Notes: a model not told the origin generated them from the letters alone. A stretch of 44,683 bases of DNA from Pelagibacterales bacterium SAG-MED49 (GCA_014653365.1 JACWEQ010000011.1:1-44683), one strand, 5' to 3'; counted from the first letter of the stretch, positions 7,883 to 18,654 are shown. Made by a program: numbers and translations.

Positions 7883-10800
7883 TTAAATGTCCTGCAAAGA
7901 AGTAACTTCTAATTTTTTAGTCTTTAGTGATTTAATTGCTTGCAAACATGCTTGTGCTGTAGACATGTTCGTACAATAAGGAACTTTATTTTTTAGTGTT
8001 GCTCTTCTAAGTGCTATTGCATCATTTAGTCTGTGTTCAGAGTTCCCCCCTCCAGTATTAATAACTAGACCAATTTTTTTTGAGTCCAAAACATCAACTA
8101 TATGTGGAGATCCACTACTTACTTTATTTATTACTCTACATTTAATTTTATGTTTTCTAAAATATTCTGCAGTTCCTCTAGTAGCGCATAATGTAAAATC
8201 TAATTTAATAAGATCTTTTGCTAAATCAATTCCCTCATCTTTATGAGAGTCTTTTAGCGAGACAAATGCTAGCCCTTCTTTTGGTAACGAGTTAGCAGCA
8301 GCTATTTGGCTTTTAGCAAAAGCCATGCCAAAATCTTTATCAAATCCCATCACTTCTCCGGTAGATTTCATTTCTGGTCCTAAAAGTAGATCACTATTTG
8401 GAAATTTATTAAAAGGAAATACTGCTTCTTTAACTGCATACATTCCTTTGGATTTATCTTTTAAGTTAAATTTAGATAATTTTTCACCAGCCATCACACG
8501 TGATGCAATTTTAGCTAGAGGTAAACCTTTTGCTTTTGATACAAATGGCACTGTTCTACTTGCTCGAGGGTTTACTTCAATCACATAAATCTCATCTTTT
8601 TTAATGGCAAATTGAATATTCATGAACCCTTTAACTTTTAAGGCTAAAGCTAATTTCTTAGTTTGATTTTCAATTTCTTTAATTAAGTATGGCTTTATTG
8701 ATATCGGAGGCAAACTACATGCTGAGTCTCCTGAGTGAATTCCAGCTTCCTCAATATGCTGCATGATACCTGCCACATGAACTTGTTTTCCATCAGATAT
8801 CGCATCAACATCAATTTCCATTGCATGGTTTATGAATTTATCAATTAGAATTGGGTTTTCTTCAGCTGCTTTAAATGCTTCTTCAACAAAATTTTTAAGT
8901 TGACTTTTTTCATGGACAATTTCCATTGCTCTTCCACCTAAAACATAAGAAGGTCTAACCATTACTGGTAAGCCAATTCTTTCTGTTATCTGGATAGCTT
9001 GTTTGAATGTTTTTGCAATTCCACTTTCAGCTTGTTTTAATTTTAATTTATTAAGAAGATTTCTAAATAAATCTCTATCTTCCGCTAAATCAATAGAAGT
9101 GTATTGTGTTCCTAAAATTGGAAGTTTGTTATCATGTAAAAATTTAGTAAGTCTGATTGGAGTTTGGCCGCCAAATTGAGCAATTATACCAACTAGGTTT
9201 CCTTTTTCTTTTTCCTTTTTAATTATATTAAAGACATACTCTTCTTTTAATGGCTCAAAATACAATCTGTCACTGGTGTCATAATCAGTTGAAACTGTTT
9301 CGGGGTTACAGTTAATCATAATGGTTTCAAAACCAGCTTCTTTCAATGCAAAACTAGCCTGACAGCAGCAATAATCAAACTCTATTCCTTGTCCTATTCT
9401 ATTAGGTCCACCACCTAATATTATAATTTTTTTCTTATTTGATGGATCTGCTTCACATTCTGAATTAAATGAGAAATTTCTTTGATATGTTGAATACATA
9501 TAAGGAGTAAATGATTTAAATTCAGCTGCACAAGTATCAACCTTCTTAAACACAGGTAATATTTTAAGAGCAGTTCTTTTTCTTCTTACAGCATCTTCTG
9601 AAGTTTTGGTTAGTTCAGATAATTTTTTGTCTGAAAAACCAATTGATTTTATTCGATTAAATTCATTGAAATCTCTTGGTAATCCTTTGTTTTTAATCTT
9701 AATTTCATTATCTACAATTTCTTTAATTTGTTCTAAGAACCAAGGATCTATTTTAGATAAAGCAAATATTCTCTTTAAATCCATCTTTTTTCTAATTGCT
9801 TCAGCAACTAACAAAATTTTATTTGGAATACTTTCTTTAAGTTTTTTTTCAATTTGTTTTTTATTTAGATCAAATATTCTATCCAATCCTGAAAACCCTG
9901 TCTCAAGGGAAACTAATGCTTTTTGAAGCGACTCTTTAAAGTTTCTACCGATTGCCATTGCCTCACCAACTGACTTCATTGATGTACCTAATGTTGCAGG
10001 TGAAGTTGAAAACTTCTCAAATGTAAATCTTGGAATTTTAGTTACCACATAATCAATACTTGGTTCAAATGATGCAGGAGTTACTTTTGTAATTTCATTT
10101 TTTAATTCATCTAATGTGTATCCAACAGCAAGTTTTGCAGCAACTTTTGCTATTGGAAAACCAGTTGCTTTCGATGCAAGAGCTGATGAACGTGAAACTC
10201 TTGGGTTCATTTCAATTACAACCATTCGTCCATTTTTAGGATTGATTGCAAATTGAACATTTGATCCTCCTGTTTCAACTCCAATTTTTCTTAAACATGC
10301 AATAGATGCATTTCTCATCACTTGGTATTCTTTATCTGTCAAAGTAAGAGCAGGGGCAACTGTCACAGAGTCTCCCGTATGAATTCCCATTGGATCAATA
10401 TTTTCAATTGAACAGATAATAATACAGTTGTCTTTTTTATCTCTTACAACTTCCATTTCAAATTCTTTCCAGCCCTCTAAACAGTCTTCAACTAGAACTT
10501 GGCTCACAGGGGACTCATGTAATCCACTTTTAATAATTTTTAGATATTCTTTTTCATTTTTAGCAATTCCACCCCCAAGACCTCCAAGAGTAAATGCAGG
10601 TCTAATGATTGCGGGTAAGCCAATTTTTTTTAAAACCTTAGATGCTTGTTTAATATTGTTTACAATTTTAGATTTGGGTAAATCTAAACCTATATCAATC
10701 ATATTTTTTCTAAATTTCTTTCTATCTTCTGCATTTGAAATAGCTTTAGAATTTGCACCGATTAGTTCTATTTTATATTTTTTTAGTATTCCTTTTTTTT

Positions 10801-11107
10801 CAGCTTCCATTGCAAGGTTAAGTGCAGTTTGACCACCCATTGTTGGAAGAATTGCATCTGGTTTTTCTTTTTTAAGAATTTTTTCTAAAACTTCTGAAGT
10901 AATAGGTTCTATATAAGTTTTGTCTGCAACATCAGGATCAGTCATAATTGTTGCGGGATTTGAATTAATCAATACAACTTTATAACCTTCGTCCCTTAAA
11001 GCTTTACATGCTTGTGTTCCCGAATAATCAAATTCACAAGCTTGGCCAATAATGATTGGACCAGCACCAACAACTAATATTTTTTTAAGATCTTTTCTTT
11101 TTGGCAT
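7883..11107 (-). CDS. carB: Carbamoyl-phosphate synthase large subunit
   Basis: CarB (1074 residues, normal length) makes carbamoyl phosphate from bicarbonate, ATP and glutamine-derived ammonia for pyrimidines and arginine. It shows the duplicated architecture: first ATP-grasp half with [13 protein letters not shown] and [17 protein letters not shown], a second half opening with [15 protein letters not shown] and containing [14 protein letters not shown] and [10 protein letters not shown], and a C-terminal MGS-like allosteric domain ([12 protein letters not shown]...NTGGG). The start overlaps the end of carA by 23 bp, a coupled arrangement. Several antisense open frames inside it are shadows. 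Confidence 0.98.
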   Translation of the reverse strand: MPKRKDLKKILVVGAGPIIIGQACEFDYSGTQACKALRDEGYKVVLINSNPATIMTDPDVADKTYIEPITSEVLEKILKKEKPDAILPTMGGQTALNLAMEAEKKGILKKYKIELIGANSKAISNAEDRKKFRKNMIDIGLDLPKSKIVNNIKQASKVLKKIGLPAIIRPAFTLGGLGGGIAKNEKEYLKIIKSGLHESPVSQVLVEDCLEGWKEFEMEVVRDKKDNCIIICSIENIDPMGIHTGDSVTVAPALTLTDKEYQVMRNASIACLRKIGVETGGSNVQFAINPKNGRMVVIEMNPRVSRSSALASKATGFPIAKVAAKLAVGYTLDELKNEITKVTPASFEPSIDYVVTKIPRFTFEKFSTSPATLGTSMKSVGEAMAIGRNFKESLQKALVSLETGFSGLDRIFDLNKKQIEKKLKESIPNKILLVAEAIRKKMDLKRIFALSKIDPWFLEQIKEIVDNEIKIKNKGLPRDFNEFNRIKSIGFSDKKLSELTKTSEDAVRRKRTALKILPVFKKVDTCAAEFKSFTPYMYSTYQRNFSFNSECEADPSNKKKIIILGGGPNRIGQGIEFDYCCCQASFALKEAGFETIMINCNPETVSTDYDTSDRLYFEPLKEEYVFNIIKKEKEKGNLVGIIAQFGGQTPIRLTKFLHDNKLPILGTQYTSIDLAEDRDLFRNLLNKLKLKQAESGIAKTFKQAIQITERIGLPVMVRPSYVLGGRAMEIVHEKSQLKNFVEEAFKAAEENPILIDKFINHAMEIDVDAISDGKQVHVAGIMQHIEEAGIHSGDSACSLPPISIKPYLIKEIENQTKKLALALKVKGFMNIQFAIKKDEIYVIEVNPRASRTVPFVSKAKGLPLAKIASRVMAGEKLSKFNLKDKSKGMYAVKEAVFPFNKFPNSDLLLGPEMKSTGEVMGFDKDFGMAFAKSQIAAANSLPKEGLAFVSLKDSHKDEGIDLAKDLIKLDFTLCATRGTAEYFRKHKIKCRVINKVSSGSPHIVDVLDSKKIGLVINTGGGNSEHRLNDAIALRRATLKNKVPYCTNMSTAQACLQAIKSLKTKKLEVTSLQDI

Positions 11108-12278
11108 TTTTTTTCATGTTGTTAATAAATTCCTGAAATAAATAAACACTATCTTGAGGACCAGGGTTAGACTCTGGATGATATTGAACTGAAAATACTG
11201 GTTTATTTTTTAATCTGATACCCTCGATACTATTATCAAATAGAGACTTGTGAGTGATCTCAATATTTTTAGGTAAATTTTCTTTAATCACTTCAAAACC
11301 ATGGTTTTGACTAGTGATTTCTACATTGTCGTAAATTAGATTTTTAACAGGATGGTTTGCGCCTCTATGACCTAGCTTCATTTTTTTTGTTTTACCACCC
11401 AATGTTAACGCAAGTATTTGATGACCTAAACAAATACCAAATATGGGTAAGTTTTTTTTAATTAAATCTTTAATTATTTTAATAGCATATCTTCCAGTTG
11501 CTGCTGGATCTCCAGGACCATTTGATAAAAATATACCATTTGGCTTAAGGGCTAAGATTTTTTCAGCAGATGTTGTGCATGAAACAACAGTTACTTTACA
11601 ATTAAAGTCAGAAAAATATCTTAAAATATTTTTCTTTATTCCATAATCAATTGCAACTACATGAAAAGAATTATTGGTATTTTTTTTGTAGCCTATTTCT
11701 TTCTTCCATGTTTTTAGCCCTTTCCAAATATAATTTTTTTGAGTTGTTACTTTTTCAGCAAGATCAAGGTTTTTTAATCCACTCCACTTTATTGTAGAGT
11801 TAGTAAGCTTACTGATATTGAATTTACCAGTGTTAGAATATGCTATAGTTCCATTTGGGGCACCTTTATCTCTTATAAAATTAGTTAAACTTCTTGTATC
11901 TAAGCCTGTAATTCCAACTATCTTATTTTTTTTAAGCCAAGCATCTAAATGTAGAAATGATCTATAGTTTGATGGCGAGGTTATTTCCGAATTAAAAACT
12001 ACGCCTTTAGTCCAAATTTTATCTGACTCGTAATCTTCTTTGTTAGTTCCAACGTTTCCAATGTGAGGAAAGGTAAAGTTTATAATTTGTCCTGCATAAG
12101 ATGGATCCGATATAATTTCTTGGTAACCAGTTAATGAAGTATTAAAGCAGACTTCTCCAGTAGCTTCTCCTTGATAGCCAATACCAATACCCTTAAAAAT
12201 TCTCTTATTTTCAAGAACTAAAATGCCTGTATTGATTTGTAAATTTTTTGAGTTAGTTTTTTTTGGTTTTTTGTTCAA
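11085..12278 (-). CDS. carA: Carbamoyl-phosphate synthase small (glutaminase) subunit
   Basis: CarA (397 residues) hydrolyses glutamine and channels ammonia to CarB. The N-terminal CPSase domain has [16 protein letters not shown] and [10 protein letters not shown]. The class I amidotransferase domain has LSNGPGDP, the nucleophile elbow [11 protein letters not shown] (catalytic Cys) and the His/Glu pair in [12 protein letters not shown]. The best start is a TTG at 12278; no ATG is near and the downstream residues match the family immediately. A promoter (12300-12328) places the predicted transcript start about 15 nt before this TTG, which supports the choice. Confidence 0.96.
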   Translation of the reverse strand: MNKKPKKTNSKNLQINTGILVLENKRIFKGIGIGYQGEATGEVCFNTSLTGYQEIISDPSYAGQIINFTFPHIGNVGTNKEDYESDKIWTKGVVFNSEITSPSNYRSFLHLDAWLKKNKIVGITGLDTRSLTNFIRDKGAPNGTIAYSNTGKFNISKLTNSTIKWSGLKNLDLAEKVTTQKNYIWKGLKTWKKEIGYKKNTNNSFHVVAIDYGIKKNILRYFSDFNCKVTVVSCTTSAEKILALKPNGIFLSNGPGDPAATGRYAIKIIKDLIKKNLPIFGICLGHQILALTLGGKTKKMKLGHRGANHPVKNLIYDNVEITSQNHGFEVIKENLPKNIEITHKSLFDNSIEGIRLKNKPVFSVQYHPESNPGPQDSVYLFQEFINNMKKNAKKKRS

Positions 12279-12299
12279 TTACAACTCATGAGTTAAAGG

Positions 12300-12328
12300 T
12301 TAATACAATAATTGCTTTATTATCGCAA
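12300..12328 (-). promoter_or_regulatory. Probable sigma70-type promoter of carAB
   Basis: Read on the minus strand, TTGCGA (12328-12323) is followed after exactly 17 nt by TATTAA (12305-12300). Each box matches 4 of 6 consensus bases with ideal spacing, and the position leaves a short leader before the carA TTG. This is pattern matching only; in such AT-rich DNA the -10 match alone would mean little. Confidence 0.5.
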
Positions 12329-12405
12329 CAGAGATGTATTATAAAATTGTAAAAAAACAATTTTTCTTTTGAAGAATTTTTACTTTGCAGTAGATTAAAA
12401 AAATT

Positions 12406-12867
12406 ATGGCTTTAAAAGAAACTATCGAAACAGAATACAAAAACGCATTAAAATCAAAAGATAAAACTAAAATATCAACCTACAGGTTAATACTGTCTTC
12501 GATTAAAGACTTGGACATTGTTAATAGATCGGGTCCTAATAAAAAAGATACTGATGACGAAGATATTAAGAAACTTTTAAAAAAAATGGTTAAGCAAAGA
12601 AGCGAATCAATTGATATTTACAAAAAAAATAATAGAACAGACCTTTTGGAGGTTGAGCAGAATGAATATGAAATTTTAACTACCTTTTTGCCTAAACAAC
12701 TTGGTGAAGAAGAAACTAAGAAAATTTGTGCTGAAGTAATTTCAAAACTTGGTGCAAGTTCAGTTAAAGATATGGGTAAAGTAATGGGTGAACTAAAAAA
12801 AAAGCATGCAGATGAAATTGATTTTGCTAAAGCAGGCCCTTTAATTAAGGAATTGCTGAATAATTAA
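12406..12867 (+). CDS. yqeY: GatB/YqeY domain protein
   Basis: A 153-residue stand-alone YqeY protein, related to the C-terminal tRNA-binding tail domain of the GatB amidotransferase subunit. The sequence has the family features: an N-terminal helix LKETIETEYKNALKSKDK, STYRLILSSIKDLDI, a Lys-rich KKMVKQRSESIDIYKKNNR, and a C-terminal half with LPKQLGEEETKKI and KVMGELKKK. A role in tRNA-dependent amidation is guessed from the domain only. It precedes dnaG with a 1-nt overlap (TAATG). This yqeY-dnaG-rpoD order is, as I recall, common in alphaproteobacteria and resembles the macromolecular synthesis operon. Confidence 0.93.
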   Translation: MALKETIETEYKNALKSKDKTKISTYRLILSSIKDLDIVNRSGPNKKDTDDEDIKKLLKKMVKQRSESIDIYKKNNRTDLLEVEQNEYEILTTFLPKQLGEEETKKICAEVISKLGASSVKDMGKVMGELKKKHADEIDFAKAGPLIKELLNN

Positions 12868-14642
12868 TGAAATACCCTAAAGAGTACCTTGATGAAATTA
12901 AAACAAGGTTAAAAGTCTCAACAGTTGTGTCAAAGTCAGTTACTTTAAAAAAGAGAGGTAAAGAATATGTCGGTTTATCTCCGTTTAAAACTGAGAAAAC
13001 ACCGTCCTTTACAGTTAATGATGAAAAAGAGTTTTATCATTGTTTTGCAACATCAGAACACGGAAACATTTTTGATTTTGTAATGAAAACACAAAATTTA
13101 AAATTTGGTGAGGCAGTTAAACATTTAGCACAACTAGCTGGAATGCAACCATATATGTTCTCAAAGCAAGATGAAGAAAGAGAAAAAAAATGGAAAGAAT
13201 ATCTCTCAATATATGCTCAGTACGTTGAATTTTATCATGGTGAATTATTAAAAAATGAAGCCTATTCCAATGCTAGAGATTATTTAAAGAATAGATCTTT
13301 AGACAAAGAACAAGTCAAGAAATTTAAAATTGGTTATATTGAAAAAAATCCTAATTTTTTTGATAAGTTAAAAAATGAATTTAGCGAACAAACATTAGTT
13401 GAAAGTGGTTTGTTTTATTTAGATGAAAAAAAGAAAATATATATTGAAAGATTTAGAGGTCGATTAATTTTTCCAATTAACAATATTTCAGGTCAACCAA
13501 TTGCATTGGGCGGAAGAATAATTGAAAAATTAGATTATTTAGCAAAATACATTAACTCACCTGAAACTAACTTTTTTAAAAAAGGCTCAAACTTATATAA
13601 TTTAGATCTTGCAAGAAAACTATCTAACAAAGTAGACCACATTTATTTAGTTGAAGGATATATGGATGTTGTTGGGTTGAGTAAAAATGGAATTGAAAAT
13701 GTAGTTGCAAATCTTGGAACATCATTAACAGATAGACAAATTCTAACTTTAAATCAATTTTTTGATGATATAATAATTTGTTTTGATGGTGATGAAAGTG
13801 GATATAAAGCTGCGTTAAGAGCAGCAGAAAATTCTATTAAAGAATTAAGGCCTGAAAAACAAATATCTTTTTTATTTTTACCAGATAAAGAAGATCCAGA
13901 TAGTTACGTTAATACGCATGGAAAAAACTATTTTGTAGATTTTACTAAACAAAGCAAGCTATCCATACATCAGTTTATTTTTAGTCATTATAAAAAACAA
14001 ACTGACAATAACCCTTCTTCAATGGCAATATTTGAGAAAAAACTTAGGGCTATAGTAAACACTATTAAGGATGATTTTATTAAGAAATATGTTCTTGAAT
14101 ATTTTTTAGAAAAAATTTCAGAATTAACTCCTCATTCCAATCAAAATAATAAAAAATTTTATGTTAAAAAAACAAAGTCATTAGCCTCAACAAAAAAACA
14201 TTTTAATGAAAGCCAATCAATATCAGGTGTAGAATTAAAAGAATTTTCTCTATTGTATTTGATTCTAAATAATCTTTCTCTTTTCCAAGCAAATATTCAT
14301 TTGATAGAAAATATTAAGTTATTTACAGAAATAAATAGGCAAATAATAAATACCACTATTGAAAAATTAAAATCAGGAGAGCAGATTACAATTAATGATT
14401 TAAAACTAGATAAGCAGTTACTAGATAAAATAAATAAATTTGCTCCAATTAAGCATATTTTAAAAAATAAACCTAATAACGACAATCAAGTGATAGAATT
14501 GCTAGATGACATTTCGAAAGATTTATTCAATTACGACTTAGAATTTAGAATCCAAGAGTTAGAATCGAAGTTCTCTAAGGATATGAGCGAAACAACATTC
14601 AATGAGCTAAAAGAGTTGAAAAACGAGAGAAAAATCAATTAA
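12867..14642 (+). CDS. dnaG: DNA primase with degenerate zinc site
   Basis: DnaG makes RNA primers at the replication fork. The 591 residues include the N-terminal CHC2-like domain, the RNA-polymerase basic domain (RFRGRLIFPINNISGQPIALGGR), and the TOPRIM domain with VEGYMDVVGL near residue 266 and FDGDESGYKA near 306. A variable helicase-binding C-terminus follows. The zinc-ribbon ligands are mostly gone: the CPFH pair is S38-P-F-K41, and only C59 remains of the second pair (HCFATS, with T62). The fold-defining KTPSFTVNDEKEFYHCF is intact, so the domain is probably folded without zinc. I recall similar losses in other alphaproteobacterial primases. Start is coupled to yqeY. Confidence 0.97.
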   Translation: MKYPKEYLDEIKTRLKVSTVVSKSVTLKKRGKEYVGLSPFKTEKTPSFTVNDEKEFYHCFATSEHGNIFDFVMKTQNLKFGEAVKHLAQLAGMQPYMFSKQDEEREKKWKEYLSIYAQYVEFYHGELLKNEAYSNARDYLKNRSLDKEQVKKFKIGYIEKNPNFFDKLKNEFSEQTLVESGLFYLDEKKKIYIERFRGRLIFPINNISGQPIALGGRIIEKLDYLAKYINSPETNFFKKGSNLYNLDLARKLSNKVDHIYLVEGYMDVVGLSKNGIENVVANLGTSLTDRQILTLNQFFDDIIICFDGDESGYKAALRAAENSIKELRPEKQISFLFLPDKEDPDSYVNTHGKNYFVDFTKQSKLSIHQFIFSHYKKQTDNNPSSMAIFEKKLRAIVNTIKDDFIKKYVLEYFLEKISELTPHSNQNNKKFYVKKTKSLASTKKHFNESQSISGVELKEFSLLYLILNNLSLFQANIHLIENIKLFTEINRQIINTTIEKLKSGEQITINDLKLDKQLLDKINKFAPIKHILKNKPNNDNQVIELLDDISKDLFNYDLEFRIQELESKFSKDMSETTFNELKELKNERKIN

Positions 14643-14682
14643 TCTGATCAATTTAGCAATGGATTTTTGCGAATTTGATATT

Positions 14683-14705
14683 ATATAAGTCTTTCAAACT
14701 TATAT
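14683..14705 (+). promoter_or_regulatory. Inverted repeat/hairpin abutting the rpoD start
   Basis: ATATAAGT (14683-14690) and ACTTATAT (14698-14705) form a perfect 8-bp stem with a 7-nt loop. It ends 4 nt before the GTG start of rpoD, in the space where a Shine-Dalgarno would sit, and no purine-rich site is visible. It could occlude initiation, serve as an operator, or be chance in AT-rich DNA. Confidence 0.35.
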
Positions 14706-14709
14706 TGCT

Positions 14710-16536
14710 GTGGAAAGAATTATTACAAAATCATTTGCTAGATTAATGGGTAGAGGAACCCATAGAGGTTTCATAACTTATGAAGAATTGAACAAATCTC
14801 TTGGAAAAAGAAATCTATCTGATGAAAATTTATCTCAAGCTTTTATTCATATTTTAGATGAACATATTGCACTAGTTGAAAAAAAATCAGATTTTAAAGT
14901 ATTAAGAAAAAAAGAAGGATCCTCCAAAGAAGAAGGCAAGTCAATGGAGAAAAGCGACGATCCCATACGAATGTATTTACGTGAGATGGGTGGAGTTGAA
15001 TTACTTTCAAGAGAAGGTGAAATAGCAATCGCTAAAAGAATTGAAGCGGGAAAAGATGTAATGTTAATCGCTCTTTCCCAAAGTCCAATAACTGCACAAC
15101 AGTTTTTTGAATGGAATGATCAGTTACAAAAAGATGAAATTCTAGTTAGGGAAATTATAGACATTGATACAAATTATATGGAGGACGAATCTACGGGTCC
15201 TAGCGCAAAACAAAAAAATGCAGGTGAAACCGACAAAGATGAAGGATCTGGTGATGGGGATGATGATGATTTTAACCCAACACTTGCTGCAATGGAAACT
15301 GAGATTAAGCCTAAGGTTTTAAAAACAGTTAATACTTTAACAAAAGAATATAACAAATTAATAAAGTACCAAAAAGAAAAGCTAGATTGCGTTTTAAATT
15401 CACAAAATTTTTCTCCAACTAAAGAAAAAGGATATCAAAAAATTGTTGATGATATTTTAGAAAATATTAAATCTCTTCAATTATCACCTTCTGTTTTAGA
15501 AGAATTAGTTCAAAAACACTATGTTGAAATAAAAAAAATAGTTTCATTAGAGGGAAACCTTTTAAGATTAGCAATGGATAATAAAATTCCAAGAAATGAA
15601 TTTATAAAATTTTATATTGGTAATGAAATAAATCCAAATCTTAAAAAATTCTTAGATACTAATTCTATTTGGAAACAATTTTTTGCAAAAAATAAAGATG
15701 AATTTAAAAATATTAGAGAAAGATTAATTGAGACAAGTCATAAACTAGGAATTTCTGTAACTGATTTTAAAAAGTTGGTTAGCAGAGTGCAAAAAGGTGA
15801 AAAAGAGTCAAGAATTGCCAAAAAAGAGATGGTTGAAGCTAACTTAAGATTAGTAATTTCAATTGCAAAAAAATATACTAACAGAGGTCTCCAGTTTTTA
15901 GATTTAATTCAAGAAGGAAATATTGGCTTGATGAAAGCAGTTGATAAATTTGAGTATCGAAGAGGCTATAAGTTTTCTACTTATGCAACATGGTGGATTA
16001 GACAAGCAATTACAAGATCAATTGCTGACCAAGCTAGAACAATAAGAATTCCGGTTCACATGATTGAAACAATTAATAAGATTGTAAGAACTCAAAGATT
16101 AATTTTAAGCGAGTTTGGTAGGGAAGCAACTCCTGAAGAATTAGCTCTAAAACTTAGAATGCCATTAGATAAGGTTAGAAAGGTCCTAAAAATATCTAAA
16201 GAACCTGTTTCACTTGAAAAACCAGTTGGTGATGAAGAAGATAGTAGTTTGGGAGATTTTATTGAAGATACAAAAGCCTTGGCCCCACTAGAGCAAGCTA
16301 TTAAATCAAACCTTGGAGAAGCAACAACTAAGATTTTATCAACCCTTACTCCAAGAGAAGAAAGAGTTTTAAGAATGAGATTTGGTGTTGGAATGAATAC
16401 TGATCACACTTTAGAAGAAGTGGGTCTTCAATTTTCTGTAACTAGAGAAAGAATTAGACAAATTGAGGCAAAAGCTCTTAGAAAACTAAAACACCCAAGC
16501 AGATCTAAGCAATTAAAAAGTTTCTTAGAAAGTTAA
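14710..16536 (+). CDS. rpoD: RNA polymerase primary sigma factor (sigma70/RpoD)
   Basis: This is the housekeeping sigma factor, 608 residues from a GTG start. Region 1.1 ([13 protein letters not shown]) is followed by region 1.2 ([22 protein letters not shown]) and an acidic non-conserved insert with a run of Asp around residue 180. Region 2 holds [19 protein letters not shown] and [14 protein letters not shown] (promoter melting and -10 contacts). Region 3 follows, and region 4 ends with [20 protein letters not shown] (-35 helix-turn-helix). It lies 67 nt after dnaG, and a tRNA begins 7 nt after its stop, implying read-through into the tRNA. Conventional -10/-35-like promoters in this window fit this factor. 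Confidence 0.97.
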   Translation: MERIITKSFARLMGRGTHRGFITYEELNKSLGKRNLSDENLSQAFIHILDEHIALVEKKSDFKVLRKKEGSSKEEGKSMEKSDDPIRMYLREMGGVELLSREGEIAIAKRIEAGKDVMLIALSQSPITAQQFFEWNDQLQKDEILVREIIDIDTNYMEDESTGPSAKQKNAGETDKDEGSGDGDDDDFNPTLAAMETEIKPKVLKTVNTLTKEYNKLIKYQKEKLDCVLNSQNFSPTKEKGYQKIVDDILENIKSLQLSPSVLEELVQKHYVEIKKIVSLEGNLLRLAMDNKIPRNEFIKFYIGNEINPNLKKFLDTNSIWKQFFAKNKDEFKNIRERLIETSHKLGISVTDFKKLVSRVQKGEKESRIAKKEMVEANLRLVISIAKKYTNRGLQFLDLIQEGNIGLMKAVDKFEYRRGYKFSTYATWWIRQAITRSIADQARTIRIPVHMIETINKIVRTQRLILSEFGREATPEELALKLRMPLDKVRKVLKISKEPVSLEKPVGDEEDSSLGDFIEDTKALAPLEQAIKSNLGEATTKILSTLTPREERVLRMRFGVGMNTDHTLEEVGLQFSVTRERIRQIEAKALRKLKHPSRSKQLKSFLES

Positions 16537-16543
16537 TTTTACT

Positions 16544-16618
16544 GGGCCGTTAGCTCAATAGTAGAGTACTGCATTGACATTGCAGGGGTAGTTGGAGCGT
16601 AACCAACACGGCCCACCA
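16544..16618 (+). tRNA. tRNA-Val(GAC) with unusual D and T loops
   Basis: A 75-nt cloverleaf: acceptor GGGCCGT pairs with ACGGCCC and is followed by encoded ACCA. The anticodon stem CTGCA/TGCAG encloses TTGACAT, giving anticodon GAC at 16576-16578. The T stem GTTGG/CCAAC is perfect, but its loop reads AGCGTAA instead of the near-universal TTCRANY. The D loop (AATAGTA) has one G rather than the conserved GG. Stems are intact, so this is either a functional tRNA with an altered elbow or one beginning to decay. It starts 7 nt after the rpoD stop and is probably co-transcribed. Confidence 0.75.
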
Positions 16619-16644
16619 TTTATTTGATCATTAAAATCTAGATA

Positions 16645-18654
16645 CTAAAATTTTTTTAAAAAATTACATACTGATACTCTATTTTCACGTTTCGCTTCAT
16701 CTAAAGGGGTTGATTTCCAACGATCTCTAACATTTATAGGGTGTTTGTAATTTATCAAAAGTTTCACCATTTCAAGATTTCCTTCAGCAGCTGCTAAATG
16801 TAGTGCAGTTCTTGAGTCAAAATTTCCCGCATGCACAGGAACTCCTTTTGCTATTAATTGACGAACACGATCTATATTATTTCCCGCAGCAGCAAATAAA
16901 AGCTCACTTACCGTTAATTCATCATCATAATTTGCAACTTCATCAGTCTTACCCTCTGGGTTGTCAACGAGGTGATTTGGCATTGAAAAATTAATATTTA
17001 GCTTATCTAATTCAGTTAAGATTTTCTTATGATTATTATTTTTTGCATCGAAATATCCATATCCACCCCAACGATCTGGAACAGGCTTAATACCTTGTTT
17101 TATCAAAAATTTCACAACTTCTAGCTGACCCTCAGCTGCAGCTAAATGCAAAGGAGTTCGCATATCAGAATTTCCTACACTTAGATCTTTTTGTTCGCTT
17201 GCCAGTCGTTCTAGTGTTCTAATATCTCCGTTACTAGCTGCCCAAATTGCTTCACCACAACTATTAGCTTGCCATCTAGAAATAGGTATTTTTGGATCAA
17301 CACGATCATTGCTAGTCATGGTTCCATCAAATATGTGAATTAAATATTTGGAAGTAATTCTTTTTGCCATTTCAATTCCACGTACACTGTTACCTTGTTT
17401 ATCTAATCGTGGTGAATAAATACATATACCCATTAGTTGGGGCACAACTAACAAAACCCCCCCACCTACTCCACTTTTTGCTGGTAAACCAACTTGCTGA
17501 AAAAAACTACCACTTGCGTCGTACATGCCACTACTTTGTAAAATTGGCAAACAATCCCGCACGGTTTTTTGGGTAAGCACTCTATCTTGAGTAATAGGAC
17601 AAACCCCATTGTTTGCTAGCGTTGCTGCTGCCATTGCAACTTCAGTTGCTGTCATTTCTAAAGAGCATATACTAAAATATAGTTTAAGCGCCTCTGTTAC
17701 TGAAGGTTCAATATAAAAATCAAAATTATCATGCTTTTGATTAACTTTCTTTTTAGGTTTATTTTTTTTATTAGGAAGATTACCTGTAGCCATTAACAAA
17801 TATCCAATTGCCATGTTATTAAAACCTGTAAAGTTTTCTTCACGTGCAACATCTTTATTAAACCTAGGGAATTTTGAATTAAACTTACCTTTAGCAGTCC
17901 ACCCTATTAACTTGGCAAATTCATTTTTTATAAAATTTAATCTCTTCTCGTAAGTCTCATCTGAATTTATAAGACCTACTGTCGTTATAGCTCCTGCATT
18001 GATCATTGGATTAAAAGGTATATTAGTTAAATTATCTTGAAAACCTTGTGAAGAACGAACTAGTAATGTTAGATCATTAAACTTTCGGCCTGATGGTTCC
18101 TGACCAACATGTTTATGAACAAAATCTAAACCTAATTCTTCTAAAGCAAAACAATAATTAAAGGGTTTGCAAATTGACTGAATTGAAAAATCCTCATTAA
18201 AATTGCCTCGTTGATAAACTTGTCCATCGGTTGTAACAATCGATATACCAAATTTTTCTGGATCAACTTTTGCAAGTGGAGGTATGTAAGATGCTAGTTC
18301 GCCTGTTTTAATATTGCTTACTTCATCAAACATTTTATCTATATTTTTAGAGAAATCATTAAAGTCCGGTAAAGCTAATTCACCACAAAGAGACTTTTCA
18401 ACTAGTAGCTCAGATGATCTTATTATCTTAATAAAATCATCAAAAAAAATTTCTTTTCCATAAGTGTCTAATTTTTGGAAAAGATTATACAGCCTGTTAT
18501 CGTTAATTTTTAAACCAGATTTTAGTAAAGAATTCTTAAAATTCTTAGTTTTAATTACATTGTGATTTTTATCACACAAAGAATAAAATAAATTTTTTTC
18601 ACGTTTTGAAGAATGTTTTGACTTATCTTTGTTTATTAATTTGCTTTTTTTCAC
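16645..18654 (-). CDS. glsA: Glutaminase with N-terminal helical domain and C-terminal ankyrin repeats
   Basis: This 669-residue protein would convert glutamine to glutamate and ammonia. The serine-dependent glutaminase core runs from about residue 115 to 440: Y123 in SYIPPLAK, S160-x-x-K163 in SIQSICKPFNY, N219 in NPMINAGAI, and GLPAKSGVGGG. Before it lies a roughly 110-residue helical, EF-hand-like region (NLFQKLDTYGKEIFFDDF). After it come ankyrin repeats (TPLHLAAAEGQLEVVKFLI, then TALHLAAAEGNLEMVKLLI). Typical bacterial glutaminases are about 310 residues; this layout is that of animal GLS/GLS2. The start is GTG at 18654. No signal peptide is seen. Confidence 0.9.
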   Translation of the reverse strand: MKKSKLINKDKSKHSSKREKNLFYSLCDKNHNVIKTKNFKNSLLKSGLKINDNRLYNLFQKLDTYGKEIFFDDFIKIIRSSELLVEKSLCGELALPDFNDFSKNIDKMFDEVSNIKTGELASYIPPLAKVDPEKFGISIVTTDGQVYQRGNFNEDFSIQSICKPFNYCFALEELGLDFVHKHVGQEPSGRKFNDLTLLVRSSQGFQDNLTNIPFNPMINAGAITTVGLINSDETYEKRLNFIKNEFAKLIGWTAKGKFNSKFPRFNKDVAREENFTGFNNMAIGYLLMATGNLPNKKNKPKKKVNQKHDNFDFYIEPSVTEALKLYFSICSLEMTATEVAMAAATLANNGVCPITQDRVLTQKTVRDCLPILQSSGMYDASGSFFQQVGLPAKSGVGGGVLLVVPQLMGICIYSPRLDKQGNSVRGIEMAKRITSKYLIHIFDGTMTSNDRVDPKIPISRWQANSCGEAIWAASNGDIRTLERLASEQKDLSVGNSDMRTPLHLAAAEGQLEVVKFLIKQGIKPVPDRWGGYGYFDAKNNNHKKILTELDKLNINFSMPNHLVDNPEGKTDEVANYDDELTVSELLFAAAGNNIDRVRQLIAKGVPVHAGNFDSRTALHLAAAEGNLEMVKLLINYKHPINVRDRWKSTPLDEAKRENRVSVCNFLKKF

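Noticed and set aside
8325..10832. Three open frames on the plus strand inside carB
   Set aside because: They lie antisense to a fully conserved carB, have hydrophobic or low-complexity products without recognisable motifs, and lack ribosome binding sites.
12343..12365. Intrinsic terminator-like hairpin (AAAATTGT...ACAATTTT followed by T-rich DNA)
   Set aside because: It lies in a divergent promoter region with no upstream plus-strand gene to terminate, and the stem is entirely A/T-rich; chance is likely.
16803..17576. Two plus-strand open frames inside the glutaminase gene
   Set aside because: Both are antisense shadows of strongly conserved glutaminase and ankyrin codons.
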